A stretch of DNA of 64,000 nucleotides from Neoarius graeffei. Taxonomy: Eukaryota; Chordata; Actinopteri; Siluriformes; Ariidae. The notes below the pieces were generated by a model. The model was not told the DNA's origin. It did no database searches and was given only the letters and a program-made list of their open reading frames with translations. A program made the position numbers and the translations under genes. Of the stretch, positions 1 through 32,083 are shown in pieces (position 1 is the stretch's first letter; every line of letters begins with the position of its first letter). Where the stretch lies: assembly GCF_027579695.1 (NCBI RefSeq), contig NC_083574.1:57038059-57102058 (forward strand), in the 5' to 3' direction.

Positions 1-1440
1 ATGTACATTGGCTTGCACAAGTTTTCACCTCCTTAAACCTCTCCAAATTTTGTACTGCAAGTGGGAGGAAGTGGAAGGAAAAATAAAATGTTGTGTAAAA
101 TAAAATAGCAATAAAATAACTGTAAAAATAAATATAATTATTACTGGATGGCCTCAGAATTCTTAGGGAACATAACTAAATAAACTGCATCATGAAGACC
201 AAGAAACGAAGTTCTAGAAGTGTATCAATCAAGGTGTAGTTATTTAAAAAAATCCCAATCTTTAAACATCCAACTGAGCAGCCCATTATTATGTAATGAT
301 GACTACCTAGAGGAGACCCTCCACCACTGGGGTAAGGAGGGCATTAGTGAAAAGTGAGGGAATACTTATGCAAAACAGTGTATGTGCATTGCGTCGAGAG
401 CTTGTGTTCTTTCTTCTACAGAGCACATCGTCATGTCGCTGAAGATAGCTCTGTGCAAGTGCTCATATTACTTATTTACTTTTTCCCAGAGAGAATGGTT
501 AAACACGTAGTAAGCCAAGCTCATGACAGGGATGATTAATGTATTGTGCCAGTGTGATTGTGGCAACAGCTATTTTGACCTGAGTCTCCAAGGCACAGTG
601 ATTTCAGGACCATGTGCTAATCCTTGCCTAGTGATACAGTAAAATGCCACACAGACCGACATTGTGCTATGCCATTTTACTTGAAGCCAATGGAGTTTAA
701 GCTTCAGAGACTTCAGAAGGTCAGTCAAAAGCATTCTTGCCTTTAAAGGGCATGTGATAATAAGTGACATTCATAAATCATCTTATAAAATCCTCAAAAC
801 AAAATATAATTACAGATATAAAAGTCCTTTGCCTATTTTATATATCATATCATATCTGACTGATTATTATTCCTATCACAAAGTATGTGTTTCATCTGGC
901 CACATGTTCTACATCCATTCTTGGCACCAAACCTGAAATTAGAGTGCTACTGCTGGTGGTAAATCAAGAATGACCTTTGTGTATTCTCTGTTAAACTGTT
1001 GCTGTAGATCCGAGTACACAGCAATAATCTCGTACTGAGGTAAAGTCATATTAAAAGAAACGCTTTGGATTTAAAAAAAAAAAAAAACCTTCAAACACAC
1101 AGTGACACTTAGGTCTTTGCAGTTATTGCTCAGCAAGCCACTGAAAGAGCATATTAGCGGTTATTTTATAGTTCCTTGTAATGGACCTCCACATTCCAGT
1201 AAGGCCCTCTGTTGCTATGTTGTTTTGTTGTTGTATCCAAGCACAAGACAGGTCCAGGTTTCAAGCTGTGTATCAGTGGTGAGCTCTTCTTAAGGCTGCT
1301 AAACTTTCCCTACTAGAGATTCTTACTCCTGTAAACAGCACAACAGCTGCAGCCCAGAACAGCACACCTCCGCTTTTAAAATCTGGATAACATCCCGTAG
1401 GGAAGCAGAGAGGAAGTGTTAGAAGATCAAGTTTGATGGT
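1..1440. other. Intergenic stretch with no recognised gene
   Basis: AT-rich sequence with only short reading frames that resemble nothing I know. In human the gene beyond SYNM is TTC23, but I could not find a convincing TTC23 exon here. A poly-A run lies near 1073-1087. Confidence 0.5.
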
Positions 1441-1464
1441 TTAGTGGACCTACAATAAGTTCAG

Positions 1465-1700
1465 GTCAGGTTACTGTCCATGTCAGTTTCCTCCAAGTTC
1501 TCTGGTTTACTCCCACCTCCCAAAAACATGCATGTAGATAGATTGGCTTAGATAAATTGCCCTCAAGTGTGAACACGTGCCTTATAATGGGCTGGCATTT
1601 CATCCAAGGTGTATTCCTGCCTTAGACCCAGTATTCCCATGACAGGCTTCAAATCCACTGTGACCCTGAGCAGGATAAAATGGTGACTGAAGACACAATA
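1465..1700 (+). repeat. Old, diverged SINE (V-SINE-like body and tail)
   Basis: The order of blocks (TTTCCTCC, then AAAACATGCATGTAG, then AAATTGCC, then a GGGCTGGCATTTCATCCA-type block, then CCCTGAGCAGGATAAA and GTGACTGAAGA) matches the conserved body and tail of tRNA-derived fish SINEs. It is much more diverged than the SINEs elsewhere in the window and lacks a clear tRNA-like head. Confidence 0.55.
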
Positions 1701-3438
1701 AGTCCAATAAAGAGATCATAACCTACAACCCAGATTCCAAAAAAGTTGGGACAAAGTACAAATTGTAAATAAAAACGGAATGCAATGATGTGGAACTTTC
1801 AAAATTCCATATTTTATTCAGAATAGAACATAGATGACATATCAAATGTTTAAACTGAGAAAATGTATCATTTAAAGAGAAAAATTAGGTGATTTTAAAT
1901 TTCATGACAACACCACATCTCAAAAAAGTTGGGACAAGGCCATGTTTACCACTGTGAGACATCCCCTTTTCTCTTTACAACAGTCTGTAAACGTCTGGGG
2001 ACTGAGGAGACAAGTTGCTCAAGTTTAGGGATAGGAATGTTAACCCATTCTTGTCTAATGTAGGATTCTAGTTGCTCAACTGTCTTAGGTCTTTTTTGTC
2101 GTATCTTCCGTTTTATGATGCGCCAAATGTTTTCTATGGGTGAAAGATCTGGACTGCAGGCTGGCCAGTTCAGTACCCGGACCCTTCTTCTACGCAGCCA
2201 TGATGCTGTAATTGATGCAGTGTGTGGTTTGGCATTGTCATGTTGGAAAATGCAAGGTCTTCCCTGAAAGAGATGTCATCTGGATGGGAGCATATGTTGC
2301 TCTAGAACCTGGATATACCTTTCAGCATTGATGGTGTCTTTCCAGATGTGTAAACTGCCCATGCCACACGCACTAATGCAACCCCATACCATCAGAGATG
2401 CAGGCTTCTGAACTGAGCGCTGATAACAACTTGGGTCGTCCTTCTCCTCTTTAGTCCGAATGACACGGTGTCCCTGATTTCCATAAAGAACTTCAAATTT
2501 TGATTCGTCTGACCACAGAACAGTTTTCCACTTTGCCACAGTCCATTTTAAATGAGCCTTGGCCCAGAGAAGACGTCTGCGCTTCTGGATCATGTTTAGA
2601 TACGGCTTCTTCTGCTTTGAACTATAGAGTTTTAGCTGGCAATGGCGGATGGTGAATTGTGTTCACAGATAATGTTCTCTGGAAATATTCCTGAGCCCAT
2701 TTTGTGATTTCCAATACAGAAGCATGCCTGTATGTGTTGCAGTGCCGTCTAAGGGCCCGAAGATCATGGGCACCCAGCAGTGGCGGCTGCTGGTTTTTAA
2801 AACAGGGGAAGCCCATTTTACGCATTCATCGTAAAACCTGTAGGCCGGATATCAAAGCATAGAAAGGTGTGCCCCATTAGCATAGTGAACTAGACAACCC
2901 TACCTAGTGGCAGAAACTATTTTTGCTTGTACATTTCATGTTATAGTCTGGCTTGCCAGGCTAGTGCCTCATATCCTTAATCAAAAATATCAAACATCCA
3001 AAAATCACTGGCTATTCAACGAAGAGCCTTGAACATCATACCCTGATATGCAACACAGAGTCTAACACAACACCCAGCTGTGCAACACATCCTTGAACAT
3101 CTTCTGCAACACAGTCTGGAAATTCATAACCAGGTAGGCTATGCAACACACAGAACCTTGAATATTATACCCAGGTATAACCTATAACACAGAGCCCACC
3201 ATTCTCTTAACATTACTGAACAATATACACACTTCAGATTCATGAACATTATATGATGCACACTATTTATACACAAATTCTGCCCTCCGCTCCTTTTCCA
3301 GAAAATGGTCTGTGACCCTGTCATACTAGCTGGTTGTGCTTTCCAGAGACTTCAATTTCTGTTAGCAGCTAGCACTGCAGATCCCAATAAGGCTCAAGCT
3401 AGCCTACAACCAGATTGAACTACAAATGAAATAAACGA

Positions 3439-3780
3439 GTGAATTTGCGAATGATCAAACTGATAGAATGGATGAAAGTTAACGGAGCACAACAAGTAAT
3501 ATTCACATTTATTTACAGAGTAATGTACAGAGACATCAATGAGAAGAAACGTTTATATGAAAAGAAAGTCGGACAGCACTTTGGCACACAACTACACTTT
3601 CTCGACATCCGCTGGGGACTGACTGATCATACTTCCGTGTTCCTCGCCGACGCCGAAGTACAGAGCCCGCCCTCTTCATGTTTTTCAAACACTACCTCCA
3701 ATAATCCTTCATCAGCCCAGCTTCTTGTCCCTCCCACTGTCTCGTTTAGTCCCAGAGAAGCCCGGCTTCCCTAGAAGTGA
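3439..3780 (+). pseudogene. Possible captured fragment of a DUF4062/NACHT-WD-type gene
   Basis: An open frame of 111 codons inside the hAT-like element. Residues about 32-62 read YRDINEKKRLYEKKVG then LHFLDIRWGLTDH, which resembles the start of DUF4062 domains found in NWD/TEP1-type proteins (aspartate, ERxxL-like stretch, then DIRWG). A splice-acceptor-like TTTATTTACAG precedes this part near 3510-3520. The C-terminal part after about residue 65 looks like non-coding element sequence. It may be a gene piece carried by the transposon, or a chance match; I would not call it an active gene. Confidence 0.3.
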
Positions 3781-3903
3781 CGATTTTGTCGATTTTAACC
3801 AATAACAACTAGCTGAAATTGGCTGTTCAGAGCCCTCTCATAGACTGCAACGGATACCCGGCTGCCAGCCATAGAGCCCATTGAAATAAGAAAGGTTACA
3901 GCC

Positions 3904-3992
3904 AGTGTTGCCAGATTGGGCGGTTTTAAGTGCATTTTGGCGGGTTTTGAACATATTTTGGCTGGAAAACGTCAGCAGTATCTGGCAACGCT
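3904..3992 (+). repeat. 89-bp MITE-like repeat, copy 1, with 10-bp target duplication
   Basis: The unit begins AGTGTTGCCAGAT and ends with the near-perfect inverted copy ATCTGGCAACGCT. A perfect 10-bp direct repeat GGTTACAGCC flanks it (3894-3903 and 3993-4002). A second copy of the whole unit lies inverted at 21017-21104. No coding capacity. Confidence 0.75.
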
Positions 3993-5109
3993 GGTTACAG
4001 CCTGGCAGCAAAGGTGATTCTCGTAGCGAACTGCAAGTTCGTCAGACATCACTCAAATAAGTTACAGGATAGTTATGAACGTAAATACAATCTTGGGCAT
4101 ATATTATGTTATGCAAGTTATTGTTTTAATGAGAATTCAACGTCGTAGATGCCGCAGTTTGGGGAGAGAATTTTAGGGGAAGCTCGGCTTCCCTTGTTGT
4201 CTCTGAGAAAATCGCCCCTGGCACCCAGTATGGTTTTCCGGCCTTGACCCTTACGCACAGAGATTCTTCCAGATTCTCTGAATCTTTTGATGATATTATA
4301 CACTGTAGATGATGATATGTTCAAACTCTTTGCAATTTTACACTGTCGAACTCCTTTCTGATATTGCTCCACTATTTGTTGGCGCAGAATTAGGGGGATT
4401 GGTGATCCTCTTCCCATCTTTACTTCTGAGAGCCGCTGCCACTCCAAGATGCTCTTTTTATACCCAGTCACGTTAATGACCTATTGCCAATTGACCTAAT
4501 GAGTTGCAATTTGGTCCTCCAGCTGTTCCTTTTTTGTACCTTTAACTTTTCCAGCCTCTTATTGCCCCTGTCCCAACTTTTTTGAGATGTGTTGCTGTCA
4601 TGAAATTTCAAATGAGTCAATATTTGACATGAAATTTCAAAATGTCTCACTTTCGACATTTGATATGTTGTCTATGCTCTATTGTGAATACAATATCAGT
4701 TTTTGAGATTTGTAAATTATTGCATTCCGTTTTTATTTACAATTTGTACTTTGTCCCAACTTTTTTGGAATCGGGGTTGTACTTGTACAGGCAACATCCA
4801 TTACAAACAGATTCAGGGAAACGCTGGCATGCTACTTACCAATTGGTTTCCTGGGGAAAAATCGCCTCCATTACATCATTCCTGCCTTGAGACACAAGTG
4901 ATGAAACTGAATCAAGTTTGTTCCAAGCTTTCAAGGTCTGTCCTACTTTTTAGTCATTAAGGAAAACACTGAACAGAAGGTATATTGTTTTTTGGTTTTT
5001 TTTTTTACATATCCTTGATGTAACATGATGTAATTCTGATCATGGAATGTTTTGCTATGCTAGTTATTCCACTTCCAACTGTGTAAATATTGTAGAACTG
5101 TTTATTTAA

Positions 5110-5330
5110 TGGTTGCTATTGCCAAATACAGATGTGAGTGGGGAAGTCAAACTCTCGCGGTTACCAGACCAGCCCTACACTGTAACCCTAGCTGTATCGG
5201 TGAGAGGCTGAGGGCAATCAAAATGGAGATCGGTGCCACACCCATATGCCTTAAAGAGCTGGTTAGTACTGGGACAGGAGACTGCCTGGGAAGACCAGAT
5301 TCTGGTGTGAGAGGGACTTTGACTTGACTG
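5110..5330 (+). repeat. Repeat with a 5S rRNA-like block
   Basis: Bases 5259-5300 read GGTTAGTACT, then GGGACAGGAGACTGCCTGGG and AAGACC, which strongly resemble the box C region of the internal promoter of vertebrate 5S rRNA. The upstream part is not clearly 5S-like and the downstream part is rich in GACTT. It may be the remnant of a 5S-derived SINE (SINE3-type) or a 5S-related dispersed repeat. It is not an intact 5S gene. Confidence 0.4.
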
Positions 5331-6244
5331 CCAAATACATCTGAAGTAGCCTGTTATCCTTTTCACCCTCACTCCTTAGATAATGGGTAAATGTCATGAG
5401 CTGAGTACCAAACTGGATAGTCTGTAAGTGGAAGTGGTGAGGGATGTTTGGACTTGACGAGGGAAATTTGAGTGAAGGTTTATTTGTGGAAACAAAGTAC
5501 CCTGGAGCTGCTGTTATATCAGTGTGCCAAATTGAGTCAACAGGCACCCTTTCCTCTAACTTCCCCAGTAGTGCACAAATACTTGACGTTAATCTTAGAA
5601 CTATCACAATGTAGTATCTTGCACATTCATTCCCTTTTATAGCAGTACAGATGTCTGTGAGAAACACAGCTGGGACAAAAGTCTCAAGACAAATGTTACA
5701 CAGTTTTCTTCATTAGAAGTGAAAGCTAATATTCCTAAATTTCTAGATGAGAGATCATTCATTGACATTCACTCCCTTTCAGTAGCATAAAGCTGCCACG
5801 GGCAATGAAAGGAGGTCATATTTACAGTATGCCAGAGATCCTCTACTGTATATTTGTTCTTCCTAAAAGATTCTGGCTTGGTTAGCAAGGGTACCCCATC
5901 TGATCACCTCAGAAAAGAAAACTGGTCAAAGGCTTCATTGATGCTTCTATCCTTCAGTATTTGTGTATATTTAGATTTCATATCAAAAGATTTAGGACAC
6001 TGATTCCAAAGCACAAAAGGAAAATTTGTATTTATTTTTGTTGTAGCATGAATTAATACCCAGACAATGAGGATGCAATATGGAAGAGAATGTGTGAGGA
6101 GTCCACAAAAACATGTGCCAGTTGATATAGAAATAAAAATTTGCACGAGACTATTCCCAATGCATAAAAGGTATACTTCTAATTTACACCTACTATTGGT
6201 TGAAAAAAGTATACCAGTAGAAGTGACAAAAAATAAATCCAAGG
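5331..6244. other. Intergenic, nothing recognised
   Basis: Short open frames occur on both strands but none resembles a known protein, and I see no clear repeat structure. Confidence 0.45.
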
Positions 6245-7399
6245 CTGTGTCTGAAGTCACTCACTCATTCACTACTCCCTACTCACTATCTAGGGAATTC
6301 TATATAGAGGATTATATAGCGAGCTCATTGGTCTAATGAAAAAACACTTTTAGACACTACTCGGCCATGCCGTTATTTACGTCATTACTGTCGCACAATT
6401 AAAACATGCCAGATCAGTCGGCTGGTGGGTTTTCAAAATAATAAATACATGCATTTTTTTTTTTTTTGTGGTCTGGTTTCCATCAAATCGTTGATCCGGA
6501 CCCCAGTTACGGACCTTTGGCGACTCGCTTGTTCACAACAACAAACATAGTAGCAATTTTTTGTCAACATTTATTTTCGCATTTCTCAGTATAATAGCAT
6601 TAATTTTACAGCATTCTGAGCTGACGTAGCTTGTCAAACAGGTTTTTGACAAGCTTGTAGCAGGTTTGTTCTAAATATGGTTTCCCTTTCGGGCACTCTT
6701 ATTTTCTATTAGAATCTGGTAAAGAAAAAAATAAATATATTATTTACCAGTTTAAGATCGGTCCATACCGTGACCTCTGCCTTAAAAATACTGACCGAGG
6801 CCTCTGGGCCGAGGTCAGTATTTTCAAGACCTCGGTCACAGTATTTCATGATACGGACCTCCCAGCTGATAATATTTATGTATTTTTCTGATAAATCCAT
6901 ATTATACTGAGCGTATTTCCCACATTAATAAATACAAAGTACTTTGTGTCTGCTGCATCTTTCAGTTCTTTGAAATCAAGGCTGAATACTTTCTTCTTTG
7001 CCGCTGCCTTTTATTAAATCAAATTTGAGGCTTTTGATTAATTCCTCGCTCTGCACTCTAACTTTTACTCTTATATTTTATTTTAGCTTATTTTCTATTC
7101 TCTTACTATTTTTAATTGTACTTGAGTGTCCATTTATAATGTGTTTCTTCTTCCATTCATTCACCCCAACACACTTTTTTTTTTTCTTTCAATGCATGAT
7201 GGGATATATTGCTTGGTTAGTGACCATCGGTTGAACACTACTTTTCACGGTACATTGTGGGATACTATGTTATTATACACTATATTATTACACTATATAG
7301 GGTGTAATAATTCTCACTATACATTCAGACAGCACTACAAAATGGCAAACTCACTATATAGTCCACTATATAGTGAGTGGTGAGTGATTTCGGACACAG
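6245..7399. mobile_element. Non-autonomous DNA transposon with subterminal TATA-rich repeats
   Basis: The left end CTGTGTCTGAAGTCACTCAC and the right end, inverted, CTGTGTCCGAAATCACTCAC match, and both are followed by CACTATATAG-type motifs. The middle contains a hairpin region (about 6755-6870) in which GACCTCGG-type blocks and a GTCAGTATTTT block appear in both orientations. No transposase is visible. The superfamily is uncertain because the flanking 8-bp sequences match only partly. Confidence 0.6.
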
Positions 7400-7866
7400 G
7401 GCAAGCCTTGGGTAAACACCATCATCAAACACTATGACGGTGATGGTTATTGCAGGAACACTGGAAATAAATAATGAAGTATTTCCACTATATTTTGCAG
7501 GTAATTATTTTGGAAATGTCACAACTTTCAAAAACAATGAAAGGAGTTATTATTCAACCACTGCCAGACAAAACTTCAGTTTACCAATATTACAGTGGTT
7601 ATATATTGATAATTTTATAATTAGGAACAGGCACAACACTATAATACACTACACAATACAGCAGGGCAAAAAGGTTTTCAGAACCAAACCAAAATAAACT
7701 GATTCCAAGAGAGTTAGTGTGAAACAGAGAAGAGTATAATGTATTACACTATCAAATAACTATAGTACAGTACAGTATAGTTATTTAATGTTGCAAATAA
7801 TAATGTTCAACATGTGATCGTAAATACCCACACATACACAACTCTTTAGGACTCATGTTATTACAC
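7400..7866. other. Intergenic, nothing recognised
   Basis: AT-rich unique-looking sequence between two inverted-repeat elements, with no gene-like frame. Confidence 0.4.
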
Positions 7867-9076
7867 TACATTCAGACTGCAACCTGAAACGACCCATATC
7901 CGATTTGTTGTGAAATCCGATTTTTTTGTTAGGCCGTTCACATTACCAATTATATGAGACTTGTATGCGATCTCCAATATGAACGGAAAACGACCCAAAA
8001 GTGTCCCGCATGCGCAAATTGACACGTAATAAGCACATCTACGTAATACGTAAACAACAACAAAAAAAAAAGCGCACTCTTCAAGTTTAATGATTTCTTT
8101 TTTTTTTTTGTTTAATTATCTGGTTAGTGTTAAAGTGTGAGGTCTCGTGTGTGTTTTTGTTTCTGAACTGAAATGAAAACGTGTAGCCTGGTAACGAGGG
8201 TTGACTCCTAAATGTCTCTCTAATTTCTATACAAGTGCACTACATGTTACTAGGAAGTAATGGATTTTTAAACTCTATATAGTGCACTCGAGCTTCAGTA
8301 GGCAGTCATTTGGGATACGGCCGCTGTATTACCAAACTCTTAATTCAGGCTTAATAATTTGCACATATTTATTTCGTCATATTAATAAACTTTTTCTACA
8401 TTTTTATAAATATTTATTTAGATTGTTTATAGCCAGCTGAATTCTGCAACTTCTCTCAGCGCTGGCTCAAGGTGCATAAACACCAGTGCAGTTTGCTATG
8501 GAGATGAGGCGAGACCTGGCGGTGTGGTTTTTGTGGCGGCGGCGGAACGCACACAATAATCTGATTAATGTGGGCAGCAGACTAATGAGACCGAAGGTGT
8601 CAAATTACTGGAAATTTCCAGAACAATCTTATAATCTTGTAATACAGGATGGTTTAAGTTATAAATCAGTTATAGAAACTGTTTTATTTAATCAGGCTAA
8701 CAGATAAACATCCAGGTCCCTACCAAATCCACTATTAGCTTGATCAATTCTATAAAAGTCTATTTAAATTCTGAAAACTGTACAAATGTTGTTTTCCACC
8801 AAAGAGGCGGGATTAGCCAATGCAGAATAGTGACGTTTGTCTCTTGTTGATGACGTGTAGGTCGCATGAATATGACCTGTCCGGTCAGACTGCAGTCGCA
8901 TGTGAAAATATCGGATATGCATCGGATTTAGGACCACATATCCAAGCGGCCTGGGTCGCATGTGAAAAAAATCGGATCTGTGTCGTTCAGATTGTCAATA
9001 ACAAATTGGATACAGGTCGCATATGGGCAAAAAAATCAGCTATGGGTCGTTTCAGGGTGCAGTCTGAACGTAGTCT
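7867..9076. mobile_element. Non-autonomous inverted-repeat DNA transposon (probably hAT-type)
   Basis: The left end (TTCAGACTGCAACCTGAAAC then GACCCATA) matches the inverted right end (TTCAGACTGCACCCTGAAAC then GACCCATA). Subterminal ATCGGAT/ATCCGAT and GGTCGCAT motifs recur many times near both ends, typical of transposase-binding clusters in hAT-like elements. The interior has no transposase and includes an AT-rich core. Clear target duplications were not found. Confidence 0.65.
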
Positions 9077-10045
9077 CAGAAAACTCCAGAGTGCCCCTCA
9101 CTTTCTCTTTTCTTCTCCCTCCCTCCGTTACCACCATGTGACGCATGAGTAAGGGTCCCAAAATACACTTGTCATACAAACATGCAATTAGACACTACCT
9201 CAGTGACACCTAGCCTGACACTGTTGCTTTAAGAAAAACCTTTAATTTTTCATCTCAATCTCACTTTCTATCTTTCACTCACTCAATCCTGAACAATGAA
9301 AAGGCCCTCGTGTTAGAAGTGCAGGGATGCTGGATTAGTGAATGCCATGCAAATGTTATTTAAGGATTAAAGGACATAGGAAGGGCAAGAAGGATAGTCT
9401 GAGATCTCTAGCAAATCACAGAGCCAGATTCTGACAACAATCAATTCTGATTAGGGGCCATGATGAAAAAATCAGTACTCAGAATAAAATCCAGCTCCGG
9501 TTACAGTGCACAAGAACCCAGGAGTGTTTAGTTATTTCCCTCAAAGACAACTAATTCTATTCACTAGTTAATTAACATGTTTAGTAGGCGTGTTTGAGCA
9601 GGAAAATAACCTAATTCAGCTAACCCAGAATAGGCACATGCAAAAGGAACAGACACCCCTGTTCTATATTTAAGGTGTGATGTTTTCTTGGTGCCATAAA
9701 TACATAATATATTTCAATCTACACTAGAACAAACTGTGGACCTTAGTAATTGTAGACCGTAGTAATTTAAAAGTGTGGTACACCAAAACGATATAATCAA
9801 AGTAAAAGATGACAGTGCATATACACTAAAGAATACGCAGATCAAAATGATACATGTTCAATGTAAAATATTAAGTAAAAGGAAGCAGATTAAAGAGAAA
9901 AAAAATTATGAATCAGAAACACAAAGCAGTGATTTGAATACAGGATTAGCAGTAGGTGCTACTTGAATTGATATTTGGTTTAAAATCGTTTATGTAGTCT
10001 TACAAGACAGAGTTATATCCTGCAAGCAATGATATTGAATGCTGT
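9077..10045. other. Intergenic region downstream of SYNM
   Basis: No repeat or coding exon recognised. Transcription of SYNM probably ends just inside the right edge of this stretch, after the poly(A) signal at 10046-10051. Confidence 0.4.
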
Positions 10046-10051
10046 TTTATT
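10046..10051 (-). terminator. SYNM: Candidate SYNM poly(A) signal
   Basis: The minus strand reads AATAAA about 210 bases after the SYNM stop codon, the first canonical signal on that side. Confidence 0.5.
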
Positions 10052-10258
10052 AACTTGACTAAATTTTTATTACATCATTCCAGGCCAAGACATGTAATAA
10101 ATGTGACAAATTCCTTGGAGCCTACAGAGAAGAAAGACATGATTGCATAGAAAGCAAACCTTTAAGTACTTGATGTGTAACGAATGTCTCTCCATACCTG
10201 ATTATATAACACGTGTTTTGATTTGGATTAGTTATAGATGGTTTTATCTAGATCTTGG

Positions 10259-30460
<20,202 letters not shown>

Positions 30461-30646
30461 GTTCTTGGTAAGTTTGTGAATCGGCGAGTCGGGACGGTAA
30501 AGAAGGAAAGTGAGCAGGACGCGCGCTGTGCTGCTGTGAAGCGAACGCAGACCCTTCAGGTGCAGAAGGGAGGTGCGCTCTAATCATTCCCTCCTCAGAG
30601 AAAAACAATTCCGTGGCCTGGGATGTGAACTGGCTCTCCCATGTGG

Positions 30647-30656
30647 ACAAATATGG
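30647..30656 (-). promoter_or_regulatory. CArG-like box upstream of SYNM
   Basis: The minus strand reads CCATATTTGT, one mismatch from the SRF consensus CC(A/T)6GG, about 190 bases upstream of the SYNM start codon. Synemin is a muscle protein, so SRF control is plausible, but a single near-match is weak evidence. Confidence 0.25.
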
Positions 30657-30919
30657 ACAGTGCAGAACTGTTCTGAAAGCTGACCCACTCCGAAGTGGTG
30701 GGCAGTAGTGCGACTCACTTTAAAGATTCGATTCTTTCAATCAAACTATGTGAGATTTGATTCACCACTAGGAGTCCTGAGTGATGCCTGGAATATTATC
30801 TCACGTTCACTGGTTCAGAGATCACCTACATTGCCATTCAAAAGTTTGGGGTCACCCAGACAATTTTGTGTTTTCCATGAAAGGTCACACTTTTATTCAC
30901 CACCATAAGTTGTAAAATG

Positions 30920-31283
30920 GGGCGACACAGTGGTGTAGTGGTTAGCGCTGTCGCCTCACAGCAAGAAGGTCCGGGTTTGAGCCCCGTGGCCGGCGAGGGC
31001 CTTTCTGTGCGGAGTTTGCATGTTCTCCCCGTGTCCGCGTGGGTTTCCTCCGGGTGCTCCGGTTTCCCCCACAGTCCAAAGACACGCAGGTTAGGTTAAC
31101 TGGTGACTCTAAATTGACCGTAGGTGTGAATGGTTGTCTGTGTCTATGTGTCAGCCCTGTGATGACCTGGCGACTTGTCCAGGGTGTACCCCGCCTTTCG
31201 CCCGTAGTCAGCTGGGATAGGCTCCAGCTTGCCTGCGACCCTGTAGAACAGGATAAAGCGGCTACAGATAATGAGATGAGATG
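30920..31283 (+). mobile_element. tRNA-derived SINE
   Basis: Complete SINE with GATGAGATG tail; 12-bp target duplication AGTTGTAAAATG at 30908-30919 and 31284-31295. Confidence 0.92.
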
Positions 31284-31623
31284 AGTTGTAAAATGACTAG
31301 AAAATATAGTCAAGACATTTTTCTGGCCATTTTGAGCATTTAATCGACCCCACAAATGTGATGCTCCAGAAACTCAATCTGCTCAAAGGAAGGTCAGTTT
31401 TATAGCTTTTCTAAAGAGCTCAACTGTTTTCAGCTGTGCTAACATGATTGTACAAGGGTTTTCTAATCATCCATTAGCCTTCTGAGGCAATGAGCAAACA
31501 CATTGTACCATTAGAACACTGGAGTGAGAGTTGCTGGAAATGGGCCTCTATACACCTATGGAGATATTGCACCAAAAACCAGACATTTGCAGCTAGAATA
31601 GTCATTTACCACATTAGCAATGT

Positions 31624-32000
31624 CTCATCTCATCTCATTATCTCTAGCCGCTTTATCCTTCTACAGGGTCGCAGGCAAGCTGGAGCCTATCCCAGCTGAC
31701 TACGGGCGAAAGGCGGGGTACACCCTGGACAAGTCGCCAGGTCATCACAGGGCTGACACATAGACACAGACAACCATTCACACTCACATTCACACCTACG
31801 GTCAAGTTAGATTCACTAGTTAACCTAACCTGCATGCCTTTGGACTGTGGGGGAAACCGGAGCACCCGGAGGAAACCCACGCGGACACGGGGAGAACATG
31901 CAAACTCCGCACAGAAAGGCCCTCGCCGGCCACGGGGCTCGAACCCAGAACCTTCTTATTGTGAGGCGACAGCGCTAACCACTACACCACCGTGCCACCC
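31624..32000 (-). mobile_element. tRNA-derived SINE
   Basis: Complete SINE on the minus strand; 12-bp target duplication CATTAGCAATGT at 31612-31623 and 32001-32012. Confidence 0.92.
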
Positions 32001-32083
32001 CATTAGCAATGTATAGAGTGTATTTCTTATTAGTTTAAAGTGATCTTCATTGAAAGGAACAGTGCTTTTCTTTCAAAAATAAG

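Larger units (their letters stand above)
2778..4220. mobile_element. Non-autonomous hAT-like transposon inserted in a Tc1 element
   Basis: A perfect 8-bp target duplication GCACCCAG lies at 2770-2777 and 4221-4228, the length typical of hAT. The ends are CAGTGGCGG and, inverted, CAGGGGCGA, with GGGGAAGC motifs close to both. The interior does not encode a recognisable hAT transposase; it carries a gene-like fragment (3439-3780) and a smaller inserted repeat (3904-3992). It must be younger than the Tc1 element it splits. Confidence 0.8.
1955..4417 (-). pseudogene. Tc1/mariner transposase pseudogene, interrupted
   Basis: The N-terminal part (from a Met at 4417) reads MGRGSPIPLILRQQIVEQYQ onward, a paired-like helix-turn-helix DNA-binding region followed by an AT-hook-like RKGQGRKT stretch. 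After the hAT-like insertion the frame resumes with DLRALRRHC and, near 2276-2593, the catalytic region with the first Asp in [14 protein letters not shown] and the MVWGCIS block. Several frame breaks separate the pieces. Members of this family are normally about 340 residues. It is not functional. Confidence 0.85.
1726..4779 (-). mobile_element. Tc1/mariner transposon with long IR/DR-type ends, split by a hAT-like insertion
   Basis: The ends start CAACCC..GATTCCAAAAAAG and mirror each other for roughly 200 bp, each arm containing the AAAAAAGTTGGGACAA motif twice (inner and outer direct repeats). TA dinucleotides flank both ends (1724-1725 and 4780-4781). Subtracting the 1,443-bp insertion and its 8-bp duplication leaves about 1.6 kb, the usual Tc1/mariner length. 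The transposase remnant is on the minus strand. The element is dead because its gene is broken and interrupted. Confidence 0.9.

Noticed and set aside
5263-5667. 134-codon frame on the minus strand
   Set aside because: No recognisable motifs, no codon bias evident, and it runs into the 5S-like repeat.
1-10258. A TTC23 gene expected next to SYNM by human synteny
   Set aside because: No tetratricopeptide-like exon could be recognised on either strand in this part.
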